Shown: in pieces, positions 1-6,596 of the stretch
Position numbering within the stretch: the first letter of the stretch is position 1
Layout: each line of letters starts with the position of its first letter
Assembly (NCBI GenBank): GCA_903912795.1
Contig: CAIWIS010000778.1
Span: forward strand, 1-9,745
DNA from: an uncultured Bacteroidales bacterium
GTDB taxonomy: Bacteria; Bacteroidota; Bacteroidia; Bacteroidales; Paludibacteraceae
Length of the DNA: 9,745 nt
Reading direction: 5' to 3'
Translations under genes and position numbers: made by a program
Notes under the pieces: model-generated
What the model saw: only the letters and a program-made list of their open reading frames with translations
What the model was told of the DNA's origin: nothing
Databases searched by the model: none

Positions 1-1063
1 AGTATTCTTGTTCGCTAATTTCTACATTACCAGCAGGAGTTTTTTCGAATGCAGTTTCGCCCGTAGCTGCACGCCAAGCCAGTAAGTTTTTATCGCCGGC
101 AGCCCAATCTTCCATCATAGTGCGAGAAAATTCGCCAGACAAAATATCATCCATGTGTTTGTTGAACAATGGAGTCATAATTTGTTTTAACTCTTCAGCA
201 AGATTAAATGCTTCCACTTTAGCGGGGTTCGACAAACGATCCATCATGTGCGTAATACCACCAATTTTCAAAGCTTCGGTAATTACTTCCCAACCGTACT
301 GAACTAATTTTGAGGCATAACCAGCATCAATTCCATTTTCAACCATTTTGTTGAACGAAAGAATTGAACCCGTTTGTAACAAACCGCAAAGAATAGTTTG
401 CTCGCCCATTAAGTCCGATTTTACTTCGGCAACAAACGATGAAAGCAATACACCTGCTTTGTGACCACCTGTTCCAACGCAATAAGCTTTGGCTATTTCA
501 AGTCCATCGCCATTAGGGTCATTATCCAAGTGAACTGCAATAAGAGTAGGTACACCAAAACCACGAAGGTATTCGGCACGTACTTCCGATGCAGGCGATT
601 TAGGAGCAACCATAATAACAGTTAAATCCTTACGAATTTGAATTCCTTCTTCAACGATGTTAAAACCGTGTGAATAAGACAAACAAGCACCTTTCTTCAT
701 TAGAGGCATTACCTGATTTACAACAGAAGTATGGTATTTATCAGGAGTAAGATTCAATACCAAGTCACCTTTAGGTATTATTTCTTCGAAAGTTCCAACT
801 TCGAATTTGTTTTCGTTTACGTTTTGAAATGAAATGTGATTTTCATCAATTTCAACTTTACGCAATGCGTAAGCAATATCCAAACCGCTATCGCGCATAT
901 TTTGACCCTGTGCAAGACCTTGAGCACCACATCCTACGATAACAATTTTTTTACCTTTTAGTTTGTTAACACCATCAGCGAATTCGCTGCTTTGCATGAA
1001 ATCACATTTTCCCAATTCCTGAACTCTCAGGCGATGTGGAAGCGAATTAAAGTAATTAGCCAT
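1..1063 (-). CDS. ilvC: Ketol-acid reductoisomerase, class II (long form), 3' end cut by window
   Basis: Converts 2-acetolactate or 2-aceto-2-hydroxybutyrate to the 2,3-dihydroxy acid using NAD(P)H and Mg2+, the step between IlvBN and IlvD. I translated 354 codons from the ATG at 1063; the frame is still open at the window edge. The protein aligns without gaps to my memory of E. coli IlvC over this stretch (491 residues in full), so about 137 C-terminal residues are missing. Visible are the Rossmann loop VGCGAQGL (43-50), the catalytic His132 (YSHGFN), Lys155 (APKSP), and the metal ligands Asp217 and Glu221 (EVKSDLMGEQT). Glu389, Glu393 and Ser414 equivalents lie outside. Unusual residues sit in the cofactor 2'-phosphate region: Glu71, His76 and Tyr110, where E. 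coli has Ala, Arg and Gln; Arg68 and Ser78 are kept. It is the last visible gene of the ilv cluster, 227 bases after ilvN, with its own candidate promoter. The family assignment is very secure. Confidence 0.97.
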   Translation of the reverse strand, partial: MANYFNSLPHRLRVQELGKCDFMQSSEFADGVNKLKGKKIVIVGCGAQGLAQGQNMRDSGLDIAYALRKVEIDENHISFQNVNENKFEVGTFEEIIPKGDLVLNLTPDKYHTSVVNQVMPLMKKGACLSYSHGFNIVEEGIQIRKDLTVIMVAPKSPASEVRAEYLRGFGVPTLIAVHLDNDPNGDGLEIAKAYCVGTGGHKAGVLLSSFVAEVKSDLMGEQTILCGLLQTGSILSFNKMVENGIDAGYASKLVQYGWEVITEALKIGGITHMMDRLSNPAKVEAFNLAEELKQIMTPLFNKHMDDILSGEFSRTMMEDWAAGDKNLLAWRAATGETAFEKTPAGNVEISEQEY

Positions 1064-1074
1064 TGTTTTTGTTG

Positions 1075-1105
1075 CCTTTAAATCTAAAATTCAAGATTCA
1101 AAAGG
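1075..1105 (-). other. Small hairpin in the ilvC leader
   Basis: Two nested 5-bp stems, CCTTT/AAAGG (1075-1079 with 1101-1105) and AATCT/AGATT (1081-1085 with 1094-1098), enclose an 8-base loop. In the ilvC transcript the structure ends 11 bases before the ATG, so it could affect ribosome access. On the plus strand it is followed by a T-run and resembles a weak terminator, but no plus-strand gene reads into it. The stem is AT-rich and short, so a function is only inferred. Confidence 0.3.
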
Positions 1106-1226
1106 ACTTTTTTTTAAATTATTAATTATTATTTTAAAATTTACACCTATTCTGATAATTGCAAAATCAAATTTTATTCACCAATTATTATTTGTTCAAA
1201 AACAATAATATTTTCTATTTGCGGTG

Positions 1227-1257
1227 CAAAGATACTTATATCATTGTAAATTAACAA
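1227..1257 (-). promoter_or_regulatory. Bacteroidota-type promoter ahead of ilvC
   Basis: Read on the minus strand, a -7 element TATCTTTG (1234-1227) matches the Bacteroidota consensus TAnnTTTG, and a TTG (1257-1255) lies 20 bases upstream as the -33 element. Transcription would begin near 1220 and give a leader of about 155 bases before ilvC. That leader contains no ATG-initiated leader peptide that I could find. The element suggests ilvC can be transcribed independently of the attenuated ilvD promoter. Confidence 0.65.
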
Positions 1258-1290
1258 CTTGTTTGGATAGAAAAAATTATAAATACTGTT

Positions 1291-1830
1291 CTAATTTTGA
1301 TATTTTTTTATTCCTTCGAGCATATCGCTTAAGCGTTCCACTTTCGATTTTGTAATTGCTACACGTCCTGAGCGTATAAACTGCAATACACCAACCGTTT
1401 CACTCAATTCCTCAAACATTTGCTGTGTTTCAGCATAATGTCCAGCCTTTTGCAATACTACGAAATCGGCATTCATTTCTAATACTCGAATATGATATTT
1501 GCGAATAAGTTCTTCAATTGAACCTTGTTGCAATAGATTATCAGTAGCAATTTTATAAAGTGCAATTTCCTGATGAACCAAATCATCGTCGGTATTGTAA
1601 TACGATTTAAGAATATCAATTCGTTTGTCGATTTGTTTCACCACCTTTTCAACTACATCTTGTGTAGTGAATAAGGTAATTGTAAATTTGTGAATTCCTT
1701 TGATAGCCGATGGCGAAACTGATAAAGTTTCGATATTCAACGCTCTACGAGTAAAAATAATGGTAATTTGACCAAGCAAACCAACCGTATTTTCTGAGAA
1801 AACTGTTATTGTATATAATGTTTTTTCCAT
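1291..1830 (-). CDS. ilvN: Acetolactate synthase small (regulatory) subunit
   Basis: Regulatory partner of IlvB; it activates the large subunit and binds valine for feedback inhibition. The protein has 179 residues, close to the family's 160-180. The N-terminal ACT domain (about 4-75) carries the ligand-binding pattern: Asn14, Gly17 and Asn32 align with Asn11, Gly14 and Asn29 of E. coli IlvH. Gly20 replaces the Ser17 equivalent, so valine affinity may differ. The C-terminal half (about 90-172) is the second ACT-like domain, with EIALYKI and the FIRSGRVAI stretch that corresponds to E. coli VARSGVVGL. The ATG at 1830 lies 15 bases after the ilvB stop, which indicates co-transcription and probably coupled translation. 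The symbol ilvN is used for the small subunit generally; ilvH would be an equally acceptable name. Confidence 0.95.
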   Translation of the reverse strand: MEKTLYTITVFSENTVGLLGQITIIFTRRALNIETLSVSPSAIKGIHKFTITLFTTQDVVEKVVKQIDKRIDILKSYYNTDDDLVHQEIALYKIATDNLLQQGSIEELIRKYHIRVLEMNADFVVLQKAGHYAETQQMFEELSETVGVLQFIRSGRVAITKSKVERLSDMLEGIKKYQN

Positions 1831-1845
1831 GATTTCAAATTTATA

Positions 1846-3534
1846 TTATTCCCCCAACAAAATATTATCCACAGCGGCACCAGCAGGCATCATTGGATAA
1901 ACCATTCCTTTCATTTCTACATCAACAACCAACAGATAAGGCTTGTCATCTTTCAGCATATCGGCAATGGCTGCATCCAATTCGGAGCGTTCACTTACAT
2001 TTTGACCATCAATTTTATATGCCTTTGCAATAGCCACAAAATCAGGATTTTGCATTTTGGTAAACGAATAACGTTCTTCGAAAAACATTTCCTGCCATTG
2101 GCGAACCATTCCTAAAAAGTGATTGTTCAGAATAATCATTTTAACACCAATTTGCTCCTGCATAATGGTTCCCAACTCCTGAATAGTCATTTGGAATCCA
2201 CCATCACCGCTAAACATAATTACTGTACGCTCAGGAGCACCCATTTTTGCACCCATTGCAGCTGGAATACCAAAGCCCATGGTGCCTAAACCTCCCGATG
2301 TTATTAAACTACGGGTTTGCGAGAATTTAGAATAACGTGTTGCCATCATTTGGTGTTGACCTACATCGGTCACAACAACTGCCTTGTTACCAGTAGCTTC
2401 TGATATTTTATATATCACTTCGCCCATAGTAATCTCCCCCGAAGTTGGATATACTTCACGATCAATTACTTTTTCAAATTCGCGATCGTCGTGTTGTTTA
2501 AATTCGGCTATCCAATCTGTATGTTTTGCTGGCTTTAGCAATGCTGAAATGGCAGGTAAAGTGTCTTTGGCTGAACCATGAACAGGCGCATCCGCTTTTA
2601 CATTTTTATTAAGTTCGGCCGAGTCAATATCTAAATGTACAATTTTTGCTTGCTTTGCATAATGATTTAAATCGCCAGTTACGCGGTCATCGAAACGCAT
2701 TCCAATAGCAATTAACACATCGCATTGATTGGTCATTATATTTGGACCCACATTTCCGTGCATTCCTAAAAAGCCTTTATTCAGACTAAAATCAGTATCC
2801 ATTGCCGATGCTCCAAGCAAAGTCCAGGCAGCTGGTATATCCGCTTTTTCCAAAAATTCTTTCAATTCAACTTCTGCGTTCGACAATACAACTCCCTGTC
2901 CAACTAATGCAAATGGTTTTTTAGCCGAATTGATAATTTCGGCAGCTAGTTCAATTTGCGAAGGATTAATTTCGGGCGTTGGAATATAACTGCGAATAAA
3001 AGTGCAAGGTTCGTATATGAAGTCAATTTCCTGAAATTGAGCATTTTTTGTAATATCCAACACTACAGGCCCCGGACGACCACTGCGTGCAATGTAAAAT
3101 GCGCGAGCCACAGCCCAAGCAATATCTTCGGCACGACGAATCTGATACGCCCATTTGGTAATTGGTTGCGAAATACCAACGACATCAATTTCCTGAAAAG
3201 CATCAGTTCCTAATAAAGCTGCTCCAACTTGTCCGGTAATAACAACCATAGGTGTGCTATCCAACATGGCATCAGCAATACCTGTAATGGCATTAGTTGC
3301 TGCTGGACCCGATGTAACTAAACAAACGCCCACTTTGCCCGAAACACGTGCATAGCCTTGTGCAGCATGTGTAGCGCCTTGTTCATGACGAGTAAGTATA
3401 TGATTTACTTTTTTATCGTAATCGTAAAGAGCATCGAAAGTGGGCATAATTGCGCCACCCGGATACCCGAATATCGTGTCTACACCTTCGTGCATCATCG
3501 ATTCTATTAATGCTTGCGCTCCTGTTAGTTTCAT
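1846..3534 (-). CDS. ilvB: Acetolactate synthase catalytic (large) subunit
   Basis: Thiamine-diphosphate enzyme that condenses pyruvate with pyruvate or 2-oxobutyrate, the first committed step to valine/leucine and isoleucine. It has 562 residues, the usual length. The N-terminal Pyr domain holds the catalytic Glu51 (RHEQGA). The central domain holds the FAD-associated RFDDRVTG (280-287). The C-terminal PP domain has the thiamine motif from SGDGG (442-446) to Asn470-Asn471, about the expected spacing. Trp480 (VRQWQ) matches the tryptophan that lines the herbicide pocket in characterised enzymes. The FAD motif and the IlvN gene immediately downstream separate it from catabolic AlsS and from other thiamine enzymes such as pyruvate oxidase. 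The ATG at 3534 follows an 87-base spacer from ilvD that contains heptamer repeats. No frameshift or missing catalytic residue is seen. Confidence 0.97.
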   Translation of the reverse strand: MKLTGAQALIESMMHEGVDTIFGYPGGAIMPTFDALYDYDKKVNHILTRHEQGATHAAQGYARVSGKVGVCLVTSGPAATNAITGIADAMLDSTPMVVITGQVGAALLGTDAFQEIDVVGISQPITKWAYQIRRAEDIAWAVARAFYIARSGRPGPVVLDITKNAQFQEIDFIYEPCTFIRSYIPTPEINPSQIELAAEIINSAKKPFALVGQGVVLSNAEVELKEFLEKADIPAAWTLLGASAMDTDFSLNKGFLGMHGNVGPNIMTNQCDVLIAIGMRFDDRVTGDLNHYAKQAKIVHLDIDSAELNKNVKADAPVHGSAKDTLPAISALLKPAKHTDWIAEFKQHDDREFEKVIDREVYPTSGEITMGEVIYKISEATGNKAVVVTDVGQHQMMATRYSKFSQTRSLITSGGLGTMGFGIPAAMGAKMGAPERTVIMFSGDGGFQMTIQELGTIMQEQIGVKMIILNNHFLGMVRQWQEMFFEERYSFTKMQNPDFVAIAKAYKIDGQNVSERSELDAAIADMLKDDKPYLLVVDVEMKGMVYPMMPAGAAVDNILLGE

Positions 3535-3541
3535 ATTTTCT

Positions 3542-3576
3542 CAGTCAACAGACAGCAGTCCACAGACAACTGACTG
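3542..3576. repeat. Heptamer array A (CAGTCAA-like), five units
   Basis: Five consecutive 7-base units, CAGTCAA, CAGACAG, CAGTCCA, CAGACAA and CTGACTG, run without gaps. The first four share CAG.C; the last is the inverse complement type, so CAGTCA (3542-3547) and TGACTG (3571-3576) form an inverted pair at the ends. The array is richer in GC than the surrounding spacer and is not coding. From memory, similar degenerate heptads occur between genes in Bacteroidota genomes. It lies in the ilvD-ilvB spacer and would be transcribed. Confidence 0.7.
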
Positions 3577-3589
3577 TATTCATTTTAAA

Positions 3590-3617
3590 TGGTAAATAGT
3601 AAATAAAAAATGGTAAA
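3590..3617. repeat. Heptamer array B (TGGTAAA-like), four units
   Basis: Four in-register 7-base units, TGGTAAA, TAGTAAA, TAAAAAA and TGGTAAA, lie 13 bases from array A and end 5 bases before the ilvD stop codon. The sequence is unrelated to array A but the period is the same. The third unit is degenerate, so this may be an old array. The low complexity makes the call less certain than for array A. Confidence 0.55.
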
Positions 3618-3622
3618 TGCAA

Positions 3623-5455
3623 TTAATCTATCATCCTAACAGCTCCTTTATCGGCAGAACTTACCATCGATGCATAAGCTCTGAGGGCTTTACTTACGAC
3701 TCGGTTTCTATCTTTTGGTTTAAAAGCATCTTTGCCACGAGCCAATTCTGCTTCGCGACGAGCATTTAATTCTTCATCGGATAATCTCACATTAATTGAA
3801 CGGTTTGGGATATCAATTTCAATAATATCACCATCTTGCAATAATCCAATATTGCCACCCGAAGCAGCTTCAGGTGAAATATGTCCGATTGATAAGCCAG
3901 ATGTTCCTCCTGAGAAACGACCATCGGTTATTAAAGCACATTCCTTTCCCAAATGTTTCGATTTTATATATGAAGTAGGATAAAGCATTTCCTGCATACC
4001 CGGGCCACCTTTTGGACCTTCGTGTGTGATAACAACCACATCGCCTGCTACCACATCGCCTTTCAAAATTCCAGTACAAGCTGTATCTTGCGAAGTAAAT
4101 ACTTTGGCTGGTCCACTGAATTTCCAAATACTTTCATCAACTCCGGCGGTTTTTATAACACATCCATCTTGTGCAATGTTTCCCTTTAAAATGCCTAATC
4201 CACCATCTTTTGTATAAGCTTGTTCTACACTTCGTATACAACCATGGGTTCTGTCGGCATCAAGTTCTTTATATTGAGAGTTTTGTGAACCCATAACCAA
4301 GTTGAACTTGTATCCGGGAGCACTTTTATAAAGTGCCTCAACTTCTGAAGATAGTTCGTTCGAAGTAATATCGTATTTTGCAACTGCCTCACCCAAGGTT
4401 AAGCCATCTACTCTATGTACATTTGGATTTAATAAGCCACCTTTATTTAATTCAGCTAGAATACCTAAAATACCACCAGCTCGATTTACATCTTCGATAT
4501 GATATTTTGGTGAATTTGGAGCTACTTTGCATAAACAAGGTGTTTTACGCGATAGTTGATCCATATCGTCCATAGTAAGTTCTACTTCGGCTTCGTGTGC
4601 AATGCCCAAAATGTGCAAAACAGTATTAGTAGATCCTCCCATAGCAATATCCAATGTCATTGCATTGAGGAATGCTTCGCGAGTTGCAATAGAACGAGGT
4701 AAAACAGATGCATCACCATCTCTATAATATTTATATGCTATTTCAACCACTAATTTTGCCGCATCTACAAATAATTTACTTCTGTTAGCATGTGTAGCTA
4801 CAATAGTTCCATTACCAGGAAGTGCCAATCCTATAGCTTCGTTCAGGCAGTTCATAGAATTTGCAGTGAACATTCCTGAACAAGACCCACAGGTAGGACA
4901 AGCAGCATCTTCCACTTTCTGAACTTGTTCATCCGAAATATTATCATCAGCAGCTTGAACCATGGCATCAACTAAATCGAGTTTTTTGCCATCCAATTCG
5001 CCAGCTTCCATAGGTCCACCCGAAACAAAAACGGCAGGGATATTTAATCGCATAGCAGCCATAAGCATGCCAGGAGTAATTTTATCACAATTACTTATAC
5101 ATATCATTGCATCGGCTTTGTGTGCATTCACCATATATTCAACGCTATCGGCAATCAAATCGCGCGAGGGCAATGAATAAAGCATTCCATCATGTCCCAT
5201 GGCTATACCATCGTCAATGGCAATAGTGTTAAATTCAGCAGCAAAACAACCGAGTTTTTCAATTTCAGCTTTTACTTTCTGACCTATATCGTGTAAATGA
5301 ACATGTCCGGGTACAAATTGAGTGAATGAATTAACTATGGCAATAAGTGGTTTACCCATTTGTTCATTTGTCATTCCATTAGCTTTCCACAGCGCTCTTG
5401 CTCCAGCCATTCGGCGTCCACCTGTGCTTGATTTACTTCTTAATTCGTTTTTCAT
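3623..5455 (-). CDS. ilvD: Dihydroxy-acid dehydratase
   Basis: Dehydrates 2,3-dihydroxyisovalerate and 2,3-dihydroxy-3-methylvalerate to the 2-keto acids, the third step of the pathway. It has 610 residues, like E. coli IlvD (616). Visible are DDGIAMGH (81-88, Mg2+ ligand region), SNCDKITPG with Cys123 and Lys125 (the lysine position that is carbamylated in the family), ACPTCGSCSGM (185-195) with Cys192, and GRFSGGTSG (512-520), whose Ser515 is the expected catalytic base. The position that carries an extra cysteine in [2Fe-2S] relatives reads SFTQFVPGH instead, as in the E. coli type, which suggests an oxygen-labile [4Fe-4S] enzyme; that is inference. It is the first structural gene after the attenuator. 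The ATG at 5455 has no clear Shine-Dalgarno sequence; a 4-bp ACCC/GGGT hairpin (5465-5477) lies 9 bases upstream. Confidence 0.97.
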   Translation of the reverse strand: MKNELRSKSSTGGRRMAGARALWKANGMTNEQMGKPLIAIVNSFTQFVPGHVHLHDIGQKVKAEIEKLGCFAAEFNTIAIDDGIAMGHDGMLYSLPSRDLIADSVEYMVNAHKADAMICISNCDKITPGMLMAAMRLNIPAVFVSGGPMEAGELDGKKLDLVDAMVQAADDNISDEQVQKVEDAACPTCGSCSGMFTANSMNCLNEAIGLALPGNGTIVATHANRSKLFVDAAKLVVEIAYKYYRDGDASVLPRSIATREAFLNAMTLDIAMGGSTNTVLHILGIAHEAEVELTMDDMDQLSRKTPCLCKVAPNSPKYHIEDVNRAGGILGILAELNKGGLLNPNVHRVDGLTLGEAVAKYDITSNELSSEVEALYKSAPGYKFNLVMGSQNSQYKELDADRTHGCIRSVEQAYTKDGGLGILKGNIAQDGCVIKTAGVDESIWKFSGPAKVFTSQDTACTGILKGDVVAGDVVVITHEGPKGGPGMQEMLYPTSYIKSKHLGKECALITDGRFSGGTSGLSIGHISPEAASGGNIGLLQDGDIIEIDIPNRSINVRLSDEELNARREAELARGKDAFKPKDRNRVVSKALRAYASMVSSADKGAVRMID

Positions 5456-5540
5456 ATATCTATAACCCCAAAAGGGTAAAAATGTTAGTTATTTTAATAA
5501 TAATTCTTTATTCGTTACTATTTATTTGGGTTGGAACTAT

Positions 5541-5576
5541 AAAAAAACCTTTCTCAGTTAATGTGAGAAAGGTTTT
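5541..5576 (-). terminator. Intrinsic terminator of the ilv attenuator
   Basis: On the minus strand the sequence folds into a perfect 13-bp stem, AAAACCTTTCTCA with TGAGAAAGGTTTT (5576-5564 with 5556-5544), with a 7-base loop and a run of seven T residues (5547-5541), four of them within the stem. This is a canonical rho-independent terminator, placed after the leader peptide and 85 bases before ilvD. Its position inside the 5' leader of a biosynthetic operon marks it as conditional. It could in principle also act on the plus strand, but no plus gene reaches it. Confidence 0.9.
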
Positions 5577-5621
5577 ATGCTTTTATAATACATAGAGTTT
5601 ATACCACGTAACCAATCTCAC
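5563..5621 (-). promoter_or_regulatory. Antiterminator pairing of the ilv attenuator
   Basis: The minus-strand segment GTGAGATTGGTT (5621-5610) is complementary in 10 of 12 positions to AACCTTTCTCAC (5574-5563), the 5' arm of the terminator. Pairing gives 6 bp, a 2x2 mismatch, then 4 bp, and it prevents the terminator from folding. The left arm begins one base before the leader peptide's TGA. A ribosome that reaches the stop would cover the arm and allow termination; one stalled in the Leu/Val codons upstream would leave it free and allow read-through. A weak CTTTTG/CAGAAG hairpin (5641-5636 with 5626-5621) could compete when no ribosome is present. The mechanism is inferred from classical attenuators. 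Confidence 0.8.
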
Positions 5622-5686
5622 TTCTGATAGTTGACCAAAAGTAACACGACGTTCACGAGAATTGTATAAACACTTTGAGTTATCAT
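5618..5686 (-). CDS. ilv operon leader peptide (22 residues, Ile/Leu/Val-rich)
   Basis: A 22-codon reading frame starts at ATG 5684-5686 and ends with TGA at 5618-5620. Residues 9-18 read ILVNVVLLLV, and 11 of the 22 residues are Ile, Leu or Val. The codons for these include CTC, GTC and GTG, which look uncommon for such an AT-rich genome. The frame begins roughly 15 bases after the expected transcription start, and its 19-base start region (AATTAAAAAACAACAATGA) is identical to that of the downstream CPBP gene, which supports translation here. Such a peptide is not expected to act as a protein; translation speed through the branched-chain codons would report aminoacyl-tRNA supply to the terminator 41 bases downstream. 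It is too short for most gene finders. Confidence 0.85.
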   Translation of the reverse strand: MITQSVYTILVNVVLLLVNYQK

Positions 5687-5707
5687 TGTTGTTTTTTAAT
5701 TTGAATG

Positions 5708-5738
5708 CAAAGATACTTCAAATTTTCAATTTATCAAA
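5708..5738 (-). promoter_or_regulatory. Bacteroidota-type promoter of the ilv operon
   Basis: On the minus strand, TTTG (5738-5735) and TATCTTTG (5715-5708) are separated by 19 bases, a full match to the Bacteroidota -33/-7 consensus. Transcription should start near 5700 and run through the leader peptide and attenuator to ilvD, ilvB and ilvN, and possibly ilvC. Confidence 0.8.
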
Positions 5739-5833
5739 TAGTTTGGTAGAAAAAAATAGGTTTTTAGTTCGAATTGTAACATTTTAACTCATTTTGATTA
5801 ATAAAAAACATCTTTTCAAACTCAAATATAAAA

Positions 5834-6529
5834 TTAAAAATGTCCCATTTGGAGAAATGTAACAACATACTTAATTGTCTTTTTATTAAATACCAACGAA
5901 ATATGTGGTGATTTCACATAAACCACATCCTTTTCATTTCCTAAAGCAGCATTTTTTTTGGGTACTAAACCATCATTGTCGCCAACAAGTAAAATATTAT
6001 ATCCTCTTTTTTTGTTAGTAACTCCAGCAATTAAACCAATTTCGCAGGTTGGCACAGCATATTTTGGAGCTCCAGTTTTGACATCAGTTGTCAAGTTCTC
6101 CACATTTGGCCCAGCTATGTATTTTACAAAACCAAACTGATTCCAAAAGTCGGCCATAGGCGACCCTTGATTAGGCGAGGCAATCATAACAAATCGGTGG
6201 ATAAATGGGAATTTCATTTCGGGCTTTAAATTTCCATATAAAGCCCTCACAACCAATGCTCCAAGCGAATGCGTTACAAACGAAACACTATCGTAGTGTT
6301 GGCTTTGTATTTCGGCTATCAAATGTTTACTCACTTCATCTACATCTTCGGTAAGACTGGGGTAGAGATATATTTCACATTCGTATCCTTGAATGGTTAT
6401 GGCTGATTTAATTTGTTCAAGCTCTATGCCTAAACCTGCAAATCCATGAATCAGAAATACTTTATGCGACGCATTTACAATAATTGTAAACGTAAAAACT
6501 GTAATAAACAAAAAGAATGCTCGTTTCAT
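5834..6529 (-). CDS. Exported alpha/beta-hydrolase, lipase-like
   Basis: Probable esterase or lipase acting outside the cytoplasm; the substrate is unknown. The 231-residue protein starts with a signal peptide (Lys2-Arg3, hydrophobic 4-18, likely cleavage after VNA at 18-20), so I choose the ATG at 6529 over an upstream TTG at 6559 that would put ten polar residues before it. The fold signature is clear: oxyanion HGFAG (28-32), nucleophile Ser88 in THSLG (the usual first Gly is Thr), acid Asp186 in GDNDGLVP, and His209 in SPHIS. IASPNQGSP (116-124) resembles the ASPN.GS segment of PGAP1/DUF676-type lipases. It is 67 bases downstream of the CPBP gene on the same strand and may share its transcript. 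No clear terminator follows it. Fold assignment is strong; enzymatic specificity is not. Confidence 0.85.
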   Translation of the reverse strand: MKRAFFLFITVFTFTIIVNASHKVFLIHGFAGLGIELEQIKSAITIQGYECEIYLYPSLTEDVDEVSKHLIAEIQSQHYDSVSFVTHSLGALVVRALYGNLKPEMKFPFIHRFVMIASPNQGSPMADFWNQFGFVKYIAGPNVENLTTDVKTGAPKYAVPTCEIGLIAGVTNKKRGYNILLVGDNDGLVPKKNAALGNEKDVVYVKSPHISLVFNKKTIKYVVTFLQMGHF

Positions 6530-6596
6530 ATCATTTTTTTTGAGTAGATAAATTATCAAAAATCATGCCCAAGAGGTTTATGTAAGGTAACTGGAG

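Noticed and set aside
3542..3617. CRISPR array
   Set aside because: The units are 7 bases long with no spacers, far below CRISPR repeat length, and no cas gene is present.
3870..4127. 85-codon minus-strand frame within ilvD
   Set aside because: It is a shifted frame of the intact ilvD gene. The 610-residue ilvD frame is continuous with all motifs, so there is no frameshift to explain.
5398..5595. 65-codon plus-strand frame across the ilvD start and the attenuator
   Set aside because: It is antisense to the beginning of ilvD and the terminator hairpin, has low-complexity hydrophobic content from AT-rich DNA, and has no promoter or family resemblance.
5456..5707. T-box riboswitch as the control of ilvD
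   Set aside because: I see no T-box consensus sequence or specifier-loop arrangement. The short Ile/Leu/Val-rich frame and mutually exclusive hairpins explain the leader better.
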